NCBI GenBank assembly: GCA_051294375.1
Contig: CM119270.1
Location: 13,549,833-13,613,832 of the forward strand
Direction: 5' to 3'
Length of the DNA stretch: 64,000 nt
DNA from: Paraspadella gotoi
Taxonomy: Eukaryota; Chaetognatha
Below are positions 39,801 through 50,600 of the stretch, one piece after another. A program made the translations under genes and the position numbers. The notes below the pieces were generated by a model. That model had not been told where the DNA came from. It saw only the letters and a program-made list of their open reading frames with translations, and did not search any database. How positions within the stretch are numbered: the stretch's first letter is position 1; the number at the start of each line of letters is the position of its first letter.

Positions 39801-42800
39801 TCCGCCGGAAATCCGGGAGCCGGAGGGCGGGACGGCCGCCTCGCCCGTGTCGACCGCGCAGGTGGCGGAGCCATGGGGTTGGGGGGGGGAAGGAAAATGA
39901 GTAATGCCATTACTCATTTTCCTAATGGAACGAAACAGAGCAATTAAAATTGAGACGTGGCGAGAGAGTGTAAATTTTAAAGGTTTACGAAATGACGATT
40001 TTCAATACGTTTTTGAATATATATATCTTTCCCCTGACAAATTTTTTTAAAGGTATTAAAATTTCTTGGCTGATTTAAAAAAGTTAAATTTTCGAAAGTT
40101 TCCACCGATGACTCTTCTTTAACCATTTTTATTCCATCCTTTCACTCACCCTCAAACTTACCTTCCCCTTATATTTCCACCCAGACTTCGTCCTCGACCC
40201 TCTGCGCCTCCAACTCTGTCCCGGGTTTCGTCGCCGCCCGGAAGAACCCGTCGACGATCTCCGCTCCGGCGATCGTTTTGCCGGAAGGCGGATCCGGTGA
40301 GAGGAGGGTTAGCCTGGGTTCGGATTGGGGTGGGGTGCAGGAAGGGGTGTTGCGTGGTTTACTACCGCCTGGGTTTTAAAATAGTAATAGCTATTATCGT
40401 GATTAAGAAATGGTTTAAAGTTTCGAGTCGTCTGTTTCTTGATCGTCGAATTTTAAGGCCGAAAGTCGGCAATTGTGTCTTCAGTGAATTTCCCTGGGGA
40501 GTGAGAGCGGAGTCAGTGAATATCATCCTATAGAGACGAAAAAATTAAAGAGTAAAGCTTTTATCACCGGGCCTCTACTCCATTTATCGGCCCAATGTAA
40601 CCCTACCGGCAACCACACCTCATCTCAGAATCTCCCATGTGCGACGATCACCCCGTGACCCGAGCGGAGAGCCCCGTTCCCGGCGCCAGAAGCCACGCCC
40701 CCGATAGTTCCGTGGTGGTGGGCGTGGTAGCGCCGGCGCCGCGCCAGGATCGCCTCCGCGCCGACGCCTCCGACCGGCGAAACTTTCTCGTCGATCCACA
40801 CATACTCGACACTTACCCGCTACAGGCGCTCGTCCCCACCATCTTGGCCACTTTGGTCAGGTTCACTTCGGACGAGAATGAGGTGAGGAGAAGGGAAAGG
40901 AAGAGGAAGAAGAAAGGGAAGAAGAAAAGGAAAAGAGAGCAGATGAAAACGAATATTAGTTCCAATCTTTACGTCCAATCACGCGCACTTTTCGTTCCTC
41001 TTAACTTATCTTTATTACTTACCTACCACTCTTCTTCTCGCCTAACTTACCTAGGCTCGAATTCTCTACTCTTACCTGGCTGAGGCCTCGGAGGCCTTTC
41101 CACGCGTCTTCCCCGTCATCCACTCTTTACTGGACGGAAGGATCAACAGCGTCCTGGCGCTCTGTCACGACCAGGTGAGGTCATTGACCTTACCAGTAGG
41201 AAATGGGGATGAACTTTTTTGTAATGTAATGTTTGACTTATAAAAAAGGTCATTCTGAGTTCCGTACAACGAATAATCCGCAACATGGTCGCCTCCTGCG
41301 TTGAGATGGATCATCATCAGCAGCAACAGCAGCTCACTTACCTTCAGGTTCGCGAAACAATGATTTTCGATCTCGGTTCCGCTTTTGATCGTTTTCTTCA
41401 TTTCTCCCTCTCTCCTTTAACAGAGCATCGGCTTTGGCGGTATTTGGCGTTTCGCGGGCAACTTCATCAAGAATCCGCAGAACCAAGAAAACGCGGAATT
41501 GTTCGTCAACTGTTTGGAGGCGATGGTGGAGACTTGTCTTCCTGGCAACGATGACGTCGCCGACACTCAGGTCAGTTGACGAATTCAAAGTTGATTCGAT
41601 TTCGATCATTGTCAAAAGACAATCAGAACTCTGTTAAAAATCAGGTTTTGAAATGGAGGGATTGTGGCGGTATATTCACACCGCCTCACGTCCACCATCC
41701 GTCAGCCAAATCCATTGGCTCAGAGGGGGAACACACCATCCCAGGCGTAGAGTTCCATCCACCAGTCCTAACGACTTCCCTCTGCGTTGGCAAAGCGAGA
41801 CCGTCCTAGGGTAACCGCGCCAGTGACTGAAGGCGTCACTGAGGGTCGGAAGCCCCCAAAGCCAACAGTGAGATGCCCATCCCAATGGGCATCACAGGCA
41901 ACCCGGCTGTTGCCATAGGATTGTCTTTGACAATGATCGAAATCGAATCAACTTTGAATTCGTCAACTGACCTGAGTGTCGGCGACGTCATCGTTGCCAG
42001 GAAGACAAGTCTCCACCATCGCCTCCAAACAGTTGACGAACAATTCCGCGTTTTCTTGGTTCTGCGGATTCTTGATGAAGTTGCCCGCGAAACGCCAAAT
42101 ACCGCCAAAGCCGATGCTCTGTTAAAGGAGAGAGGGAAATGAAGAAAACGATCAAAAGCGGAACCGAGATCGAAAATCATTGTTTCGCGAACCTGAAGGT
42201 AAGTGAGCTGCTGTGCTGCTGATGATGATCCATCTCAACGCAGGAGGCGACCATGTTGCGGATTATTCGTTTGTACGGAACTCAGAATGACCTTTTTTAT
42301 AAGTCAAACATTACATTACAAAAAAGTTCATCCCATTTCCTACTGGTAAGGTCAATGACCTCACCTGGTCGTGACAGAGCGCCAGGACTGCTGTTGATCC
42401 TTCCGTCCAGTAAAGAGTGGATGACGGGGAAGACGCGTGGAAAGGCCTCCGAGGCCTCAGCCGGTAAAGTAGAGAATTCGAGCCTAGGTAAGTTAGGCGA
42501 GAAGAAGAGTGGTAGGTAAGTAATAAAGATAAGTTAAGAGGAACGAAAAGTGCGCGTGATTGGACGTAAAGATTGGAACTAATATTCGTTTCATCTGCTC
42601 TCTTTTCCTTTCTTCTTCCCTTTCTTCTTCTCTTCCTTTCCCTTCTCCTCACCTCATTCTCGTCCGAAGTGAACCTGACCAAAGTGGCCAAGATGGTGGG
42701 ACGAGCGCCTGTTAGCGGGTAAGTGTCGAGTATGTTGTGGATCGACGAGAAGTACGCCTGTCGCTCGGGCTCGGCAGGAGTCCGCGAGCATTCCTGGCGC

Positions 42801-44827
42801 GGCGCCGGCGCTACCACGCCCACCCCACGGAACTATCGGGCGTGTGCTTTTGCGCGGACCGGGGCGTCGGTCTCTCGCGGTCACGGGGTGATCGTCGACA
42901 TGGGAGATTCTGAGATGAGGTGTGGTTCCCGAGTGGTTACATTGGCCGATAAATGGAGTAGAGGCCCGGTGATAAAAGCTTTACTCTTTAATTTTCGTCT
43001 CTTATAGAGTATATTTCACTGACTCCGCTCTCAACTCCCCAGGGAAATTCACTGAGACAATTGCCGACTTTCGGCCTTAAAATTCGACGATCAAGACAGA
43101 CGACTCGAACTTATTAAACCATTTCTTAATCACGATAATAGCTATTACTATTTTAAACCCAGGCGGGTAAACCACGCAACCCCCTTCCTGCACCCCACAC
43201 CCATCCGAACCAGGTCTACCACTCCTTCTACATCGCCTTCGCTGTCAAGTATGCCGCAGTCGCGACGGGTTCTTCGGCGCACGAGAAACCGGACAGAGGT
43301 TAGGGCGAGAGGGTCGAGACGAATATTCGGTGGATTCAAGGGGAAGTAATTTAGTGAAGTGGATGATAAAAGGTCTAAAGAAGAGTCATCGCGTGACTTC
43401 GAAATTACTTTTATTTAAATCAGCCAAGATATTTATACTTTAAAAAATCTCTTCTTCAGATCTCCCTCTTTGGGGTTTTNNNNNNNNNNNNNNNNNNNNN
43501 NNNNTTTCTAGATTGCATCATCAAAAGCCTAAAGAGTATGGGGTCTTTGCATCTATTTTTATACCTTTTAAACTCATTTTGATGCGATTTCAATGTCATT
43601 TTTCAATGTTGCAGATGGGTTATCTCTCGATGTTCCGGACAACTCTAAACTTGTCTTCTTCGTCGATGTCAAGTCTATCCACCGGTCAGTTGAGCCTAGA
43701 GTTGTCTGAGCGTGAATCATATTATAAATTTGTCATTCAATTGAATTGTTCCAGGCTCAATCAACTCGCCCGGAGATAACGGAATCCTTACGGGGGACGA
43801 CCACATCCACCACGGGCGTGCCCACTCGGCACCGGGGAGCCACGAGGGGCGAAGCTCTGGTCACGGAGCCGGACATCATGGCTCTGATCGATTCGCCGAT
43901 GATGGACAATCACCGGATCCACGACTAGACGATATGGGTGGGTAGCAAAAAAATTTATTTATTTAAATACTTGTTATATATTCATTTATTTTATATTTAT
44001 TAGTTTAATTTCATTCATTTATTTACTTATTGTTTAGACCACCAATTAATCGATTCAATGATTGTTATTGTTACTAATTTTTTTCATTATCTATTCTTCT
44101 TATCTATAATTACATTTTTAAGCATATCTTATGGCAATAGCCGGGTTGCCTGAGAACCCCATTGGAAGGAGACATCTCGCTGTTGGCTTTAGGGGTTTCC
44201 GGCCCTCATTGGCGCCACCTGCGACTGGCGCGGTTACCCTAGGACGGTCTCGCTTTGCCAACACAGAGGGAACGCAACGGTTGGGATGGTGCGCGCTCTC
44301 CCTCTGAGCGGTGTGCATATTTACCGCCACGATCTTCTATTTATTTTAAGGGGGAAAAACAGTTTGGTCGAGAAAAATATTGGGCCTTTCTGGTCTCTTA
44401 TGACCGTCATAAATCATCGACTCTCTCTCTTAGCTTTTATTTCCTTTATCCTTTCTTCATCTTTTTTTCGCCGTTTTCTTTTCTGCATTATTCCTCCCCT
44501 TTTCCCTTTTTTTTGTATCCTTCCTGCCTTCCTTTCACTTCTTTTTTTTTCTTTCCTTCTCGTCTATTATTTTTTTTCCTTCCCTTGCCCACAGGTCTGG
44601 GCGGCTGGCGTTCCACCCCTTACTGTTTTGGCACTGGGGGTTTGGGTGGCTCCTCAAACTCTGTCGTCGGCGCCGCCAACGCCGCCGGAGCCTTGGTGGG
44701 CGGCGTCGGCGGCGTCGGCGGCGGTAATCCTTCCGCGTCGGGAATGGGCCGACAGCGTCGCGGCAGCGCAGGAAACATCAGCCGGCGCAGGAGCAAACTA
44801 TCCAAGAATTCCTACGGCGACGTTTGA
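36838..44827 (+). CDS. NF1: Neurofibromin, C-terminal part (18 exons)
   Basis: Neurofibromin is the large cytoplasmic RAS GTPase-activating protein. Exons: 36838-37055, 37234-37368, 37441-37559, 37816-37939, 38300-38391, 38473-38588, 38790-38968, 39179-39284, 39365-39445, 39656-39861, 40185-40296, 40629-40882, 41055-41174, 41249-41347, 41424-41570, 43615-43684, 43755-43937, 44595-44827 (stop TGA 44825-44827). All phases agree, giving about 860 residues. Diagnostic matches to the vertebrate C-terminal HEAT-like region are [63 protein letters not shown] and [16 protein letters not shown]. The basic tail [17 protein letters not shown] resembles the human tail. The RAS-GAP and Sec14-PH regions are not in this window. 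Odd points: a GC donor after the first exon, and an inverted duplicate plus a 25-N gap between exons 15 and 16. Compared with human, some residues before [13 protein letters not shown] are absent, so an exon may be lost in the gap. Confidence 0.96.
37056..37057 (+). other. NF1: GC splice donor in NF1
   Basis: The exon ending in ...PDQ is followed by GCGAGT, and the next exon begins [10 protein letters not shown] in phase 0, exactly where homologous neurofibromin continues. The nearby GTAAGA at about 37082 would put the next exon out of frame. A GC-AG intron is therefore the best reading. Confidence 0.75.
40030..41637 (+). repeat. Forward arm of inverted duplication within NF1
   Basis: Contains NF1 exons 11-15 with intact frames and splice sites. 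Its reverse complement appears at about 41922-43470. Confidence 0.9.
41666..41917 (-). repeat. 252-bp interspersed repeat, copy in the inverted-repeat loop
   Basis: The same element occurs on the plus strand at 44130-44328 (about 50 bases shorter). Shared core: GGCGCGGTTACCCTAGGACG and GTCTCGCTTTGCCAAC. One end is a hairpin: GGCGGT (41666-41671), 8-base loop, ACCGCC (41680-41685). There is no protein coding and no clear tRNA boxes. It may be a non-autonomous element (MITE or SINE class undecided). Confidence 0.7.
41922..43470 (-). pseudogene. Inverted, damaged copy of NF1 exons 11-15
   Basis: Reverse complement of 40030-41637. The exon 15 copy (41972-42118) is intact. The exon 14 copy (42193-42291) has one deleted and one inserted T. 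The exon 13 and 12 copies (about 42365-42484 and 42662-42912) carry several indels, and the exon 11 copy (about 43225-43330) is strongly corrupted. Errors increase toward the 25-N gap at 43480-43504. It reads as a low-quality, opposite-strand long-read extension from the contig end, not a gene. A true inverted duplication is less likely. Confidence 0.8.
43480..43504. other. 25-N placeholder gap
   Basis: One of six gaps of exactly 25 N (also 3119-3143, 7146-7170, 10046-10070, 19951-19975, 23635-23659). Sized gaps elsewhere are 160-661 N. This one separates the corrupted inverted NF1 arm from intact NF1 exons. Confidence 0.95.
44130..44328 (+). repeat. Interspersed repeat, second copy (NF1 last intron)
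   Basis: Starts TATGGCAATAGCCGGGTTGC and ends GTGTGCATATTTACCGCC. It is about 80 percent like the 41666-41917 copy and in opposite orientation, lying inside the intron before the last NF1 exon. Confidence 0.7.
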
Positions 44828-46071
44828 AGGAATTTTTGATCGGTTGTCTCCATCGGCGAAGCGTGAGAAGTGAATTGTGACGCGTGAATAGTGATGTGAG
44901 ATGAATGATTTTTGATTCATGAATGCGATTTGAGAAGTATGAAATGAATTTGGACGATTTTTATATATATGTAGTAAATGGCGTCGAAGAAGATGACTTT
45001 CGGTTGCATTTAAGGGAACGCTTTTTAAACGTCGCTTTTTTGACGATACCGGCAATAATTTCAAGAAATATTAATGCTGACCTTTAGAACCATTACTCGT
45101 TTATCTATTTATCTTGTTGCGTTTGTTAGCTCGAGACAGATATTTATAAATGGGATAAATTTGTTTTTTTCTCTTTTTTTTTTTGAAAGAAAACATTTTA
45201 GGGGGGTTGATTTGGATGTTTCGTAATATTTTGTTTTAAACATCTTTTTAAAAATCGTAAATCCCTGTGATAGAAGTCGTCGTACTTTGTTTTATGATAC
45301 CCAATGTGATTTTTATCAATTACAAAAAAGTTTCACTTTTTTTACATTCTAACGAACCTCTATTCTCTCCAAATTTCTTAATCGACAACATTTAAGATTG
45401 TGTGAATAATACTCAATGGTAACTTTGAAACGAACTTTCTTGAAATTATTTTATAACAATCGCGAGGCCATGTTTTTTTGTATTTTACTACAGGTTTTCT
45501 TATTTAAAAAACGGGGAAAAAATATAATTATAAAAATTTAAGTGGTTGAAATGAAAGTTCATATCTTTACAATAAGAATAACATATTATTTGACGTTGAA
45601 TTAGTATTTGGCTGTGCTTAGATTCCTATTTAAGTATGGTATATTAGTTTCATGTTGTTATGCCAGTTCGATATCTTAAAGCTGACCTGCTATAATTTTT
45701 TTAAAACTAGTTTTACTGGTGAAAAGTCATTAAGATGAATTTAAAAATCATAATTAAGTAGCGGAGTAACATATAATATAATATAATGCGCTATTTTTCT
45801 ATTTTTTTCTGCTATTCTTAATTGATTGCTTTTTAAAATCTCGATACATACCTTTTTTAGGAATTTGAGCCTCTATGTACCAAGTCAAATTGAGTTCTTA
45901 CCCAAAAAGAAACATTTGACCTCGATCCATTTCGTTAATAATGCTGTTCATGTATCTCGTCTTTTAGATGTTTAACCTATCCCATTATCTAAGGTTCGAA
46001 GATTGCAATTCTTTTGCTTGCCCTTAGCTTTTTGCTCTAATTGTCTGTCAAGCTGGTCTTGGTAGAATAAA
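44828..46071 (+). other. NF1: NF1 3' untranslated region and polyadenylation signal (probable)
   Basis: AT-rich, no coding. AATAAA at 46066-46071 is a candidate polyadenylation signal for NF1. The first AATAAA actually used cannot be told from sequence alone. Confidence 0.4.
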
Positions 46072-46461
46072 TATGATAAACGTGTCTTGATTTTATTTAA
46101 GGATATCTGATCGTAACTTCAACTCTAGCCATCACATATTAGACGGGTCGACTTCTATATAAAGGAACGATCAAAATATTTATAAAGATTTGTATTTATT
46201 CTATTGTTTATTGATAGTAACGACGAAGCACTGGACTACAATTGGGAAACAAAAGTCGCCTAAAATGTATTTACACAAAGGGAACGGTTTAAATTCGCAA
46301 GTAGGTAAATGTAAAGAAATATATTTTTCCAAATAAATAATTCTAATGGTTAAATTTGAATTAACTCCCTTACGGTCACGACTGACATCAACTTATTGAA
46401 AAATTCATTGAATGATAATTAGTAAATCATCTTTTTTTTATGTACGTACACATTAGTATGT

Positions 46462-46467
46462 TTTATT
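46462..46467 (-). terminator. Candidate polyadenylation signal of the SMOC gene
   Basis: TTTATT on the plus strand is AATAAA on the transcript strand, about 335 bases after the stop codon at 46799-46801. A second one follows a few bases further on. Confidence 0.35.
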
Positions 46468-46798
46468 ATTATTTATTATTTTACGACCAAGCCTCACATA
46501 AATTTAAAACGTACTTGGCGATCATAACTATATGGCACGACATGGCGTAAATTGTAGGAACTCGACCGATAATAAGTCACTCGTTTTGTCACCAAATCAT
46601 AAATTTATCAGACAATCGACACGAATTTTAACAGACTCTCGCGGTGATATATGCCCTATATTTTGATACGAAGGAAGTAAGTACAATGTAAAGTTTCTCA
46701 GACTAGTTAGCCGACGGCTTACATCCGCTATCACCGCGCGCCATCACGCCATCACGCCAACACGCCATCGCGTCAAATCGCCGTCGGGTTGTAGCGTC

Positions 46799-47550
46799 TT
46801 AGTACCGATCGCTGTTGAGAAAGCGCGAGAAAGGGTTTGGCCCTCGCCGTTTAGCTTGAAGGGCGAGGTTCATGCCTGGCGTCAAAACAAAAAAACCCCA
46901 AAAAATATGAATTAAAATCGGGTTAAAAAAAAATGTTAAATGTCGAATAATAATCGGAACAAACTAAATTCAACTCTACGGTAAACGTACAATGGATTTG
47001 GAAATATAACCGAGAACAACAACGACAACAAAAAAAGTAACAACAACATTAACAACAACAGCAAAGAAATGAAGAAAAAAATTCGTCTGCTCACCTCCTC
47101 ACCTCTGTTCTGAGCCAAGGCGGTGCAGGTGAGCCACTCTCGCAACGAGACGGCGTTGTCGTCGTTCTGGTCGCAGAATTCCACGAAATACTTGCGACAT
47201 CTTTTCAGTTTCTTTATTTTCCTCAGTTCGCGCTTGAGGTTTCGTCTTTCCCGCCGCTCGATGAGCTGCGTTTAGATTAAATAGATTATATTACGTTTCG
47301 TTATACATTTACCATTAAATAATATTTTTGAGTAACATATGGGTTAATGTTGAGTATCAAAGTAGAAATTGAACTGATTATTTAATTTGTTTTACTAAAA
47401 ATTTTAGTTCATTTCAGAAGCAAAAGGTATGATGGTTGACAGCGAAACGATTACAAAGAAATGAACATGGCTTATTTCAGCCTTCAACAGCTACGAATTG
47501 ACGTTTTATATAAAATTAACTACTTTAAATATCTCTCTTCTCTTTCTCTT

Positions 47551-47645
<95 letters not shown>

Positions 47646-50600
47646 CAGTCGGTCGCTCACCCCATTGGAATCCTCGTCTAACATTGAGTATTTCCAGACC
47701 GCCGCCTGTTCGTCGATGGAAAGTTTGGGATTTTTCGCCGCCAGACTAAAAATTTTTTAAAAAAATAGTAAATTAACTAAAAATAAATAAATACATTGAT
47801 AGGAGAGGCAGTTCGACTCTGTTTCTTGTCTGTCTGTCTCTCTCTCTCTCTCTTTTTTTTTCTTAACCCAACTTTAACTTTACCTTCTGTGATTAGTATT
47901 AGTTTCATTTTTTGAGAAGGCCTCCATTTCCTTTTTGACGATTCTCAGTAGATGAGTTACGAATCGCTGTTTTTTCAGTCCAGGGCATCCTGGCAGAATT
48001 AATAAAAAATATTACCATATTAGTTTGCAAGGGAGATTAAATATAAACAGACATCTTGAAACGCCAAAAACTAATAAAGTCGCTTCTCATTTTCTTTTAA
48101 GGCTAAGTTTCTATCAAATTATATTAAACAATTTTAAATTCAAAACAGACCTTTCCAACTCGTATGATTTCATTCAGCGTGGACGACTAATCGAATATAT
48201 ATATAATAATAATATATAATATATTATATATATATGTATATTAAGTGTGCGTCCATTTTTTTTAATGCGACTAAAAACGGTTCAAAGTCATAAAAGGACA
48301 GTTGTCAGCAGATTCGCCAAAAAATGAAAAAAAACTCACCTTTCAGCTTTCTCTCGGGATTCATGTCACAATTTGGACGCATGTTATGCGTTGCGGTTCC
48401 GGTTATTGGTCGCCCATCGTAGATGTTTACGCACCAACAGTAACCAGTGGAACGATGACACTGATCCTGTTCAAAAAATAATTATCTTGCTAGTAAATAA
48501 TCGTCAAAAGTGTTTTTTTTTTAAATATAACAACCAACCTGGCGATAGTTTCCCGTCGGGGCGCATTCGGGCACAAAGATGCCCGCGTCGGGATCTTTGG
48601 CCGCATCAGACTCTGCGTTCTCACGCTCTTGCGTGCAACTGGGCGACTCTGAATTTTGGAGAGCAAAAGATGACGATAACTCATTTAGGTGTTTTTTTTT
48701 TGTTGTTTTCTTTTTGTTTTCTTTTTGAAAGGCAGATTCGTCCGAGTTCTCGATAGAGGATTTTGTTTACCTTTGCTCATGTCATCGTCTTCTTGAAATC
48801 CTTGGGAATGAGGAAAGCCGCCGAGAAGACTCGCTTTTCCCTCTTCTTTTTTGTTCCCTGGTTATTTATCATAAAAAAATTAAAACACTCGTTAGAATGT
48901 ATCCTTTTTTCTGGAGTCATATGATTCATTTAAGTAGTTATAGAAAGAAAGAGTAGACGTTGTCATTAGGGAATTTATCAATTCGTTTTTTGTTACTAGT
49001 TAACGTTGATACGGCAGGTTAAACCTCGGCCCTGAAAATAACATTTAACTCACCTCTTTTGCCGTCCGTTGCTCCATTAGCGGCTTCGCGTTCGCCCGAA
49101 TTCAGAGACAGAAACAATTTAAACGAAACTTTTGTTTTAGGTTTTTAATTTAATTGTTTTTTTTTGTTTTTTTGGTGGGAGGGTGGGGCATTTGTTTTTT
49201 TTTTTTGGTTGTCGGGTCATCGGGAAGGTGGGTGGTTGAAGGGTAGTTTGGGATAGTTGGGTTGGGCCATAGGCATGGTGCGTGGCGGTGAAGGGAGAGG
49301 TCAAAATAGGGGACCGACATGGGATTAGGATTAAACAACGAAAATCAAAGGGAAAACTTTTATTATTAATGTGTGCAAAAATGTTGTAAGATTTATTCTT
49401 TAAAAAAAATTTTAAAGATAAATCTTTATGCTCCTAATGAATACAGAAGTCTTCGAAATTTTGTATTTTCTTTAATAAAAACTAAAATTAAAATCTGGTA
49501 ATTTTTTATGGCAAGCCAAAAAACTATTTTTTTTCTAAACTACAGTTCTGGCCAAAATGATCATTTTGAAAAACTACATTTATTTTTTTTATATGAAAAG
49601 GAACCATTTCTTAAAGAAAGTCGTAATAGTATGAATATCATGCTTACACTATTACTCTGATTAAATAAAAATATTTTAAACTGAAATATTTTTTATTACA
49701 TTTTGAATGATGAGATATCAAATTACTTTGAAACAATACTTTTTTCATATTCCTGTTCTATGAATATTAAATGTTAACAACATTTATTCAAACCCCTTGA
49801 ACCATCATATGAAATCAATCTTTTCTTAAAAAACAACACACCTTAACCATGCACCATAAGTTTCAAGTAATACTTAAATCTTTAACCTAAAAAACCTTTA
49901 ATCTAAAAAATTATCTAAAAATCTGTAAAATTATGATATAAATCGTGAGGTAAGTGCGCGAGTTAGCTACATTAAACTGCACCAAAAAAAATATGGACTG
50001 ACACTAATCTAAATAATAGAAAATTCTATTACATCTTCCAATCTTTTTGGCGCGCGCGATTGGCACCGGCTTGGAATGGTGTTTTGCGGGGTGATTTGCG
50101 GGGCGTTTGCCGAGGCTTTTAAGTCCCGAGTCTCCGGAGGATTTAAGGCCACGGACCGCGACGGATCTTAAACTAGCCATGCTATGAGCAACAACTAGAC
50201 TCGTTTGATTGGGGCCAGAAGCGAAGGATCTTTTTTGAAATTCTTGCGCGGGAGAGGAGATTAGACGAGGCTGTCCTGGCCAACGATTAAGGGTCGTATT
50301 AAATTGCATAAATTTGTAATAGTTTTTTTTTTTTATTAAACCCCTTATTTCAACTTTCTTGTTTATTTTTATTATTTATCATTATGAATTTAATATCTAT
50401 AATTTTTTTTTAGGTTAGTATTTAATTTAATGGCAAGAAGTTCCAAAAAGAAAGTTTCACAATAAAATGTTAGTAAAGGTTTCAAAAAAATATATAGTCA
50501 AAAAATACTAATTAAATACACAGTATAAGTTTAATATTCATATTAGAATTTCAGTAATTAATATTTTTTTAAATTGTTTTTGGGACAAAACCAACTATAG

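Noticed and set aside
41836-42180. 114-residue minus-strand frame as a separate gene
   Set aside because: It is the out-of-frame reading of the inverted NF1 exon 15 copy plus the interspersed repeat.
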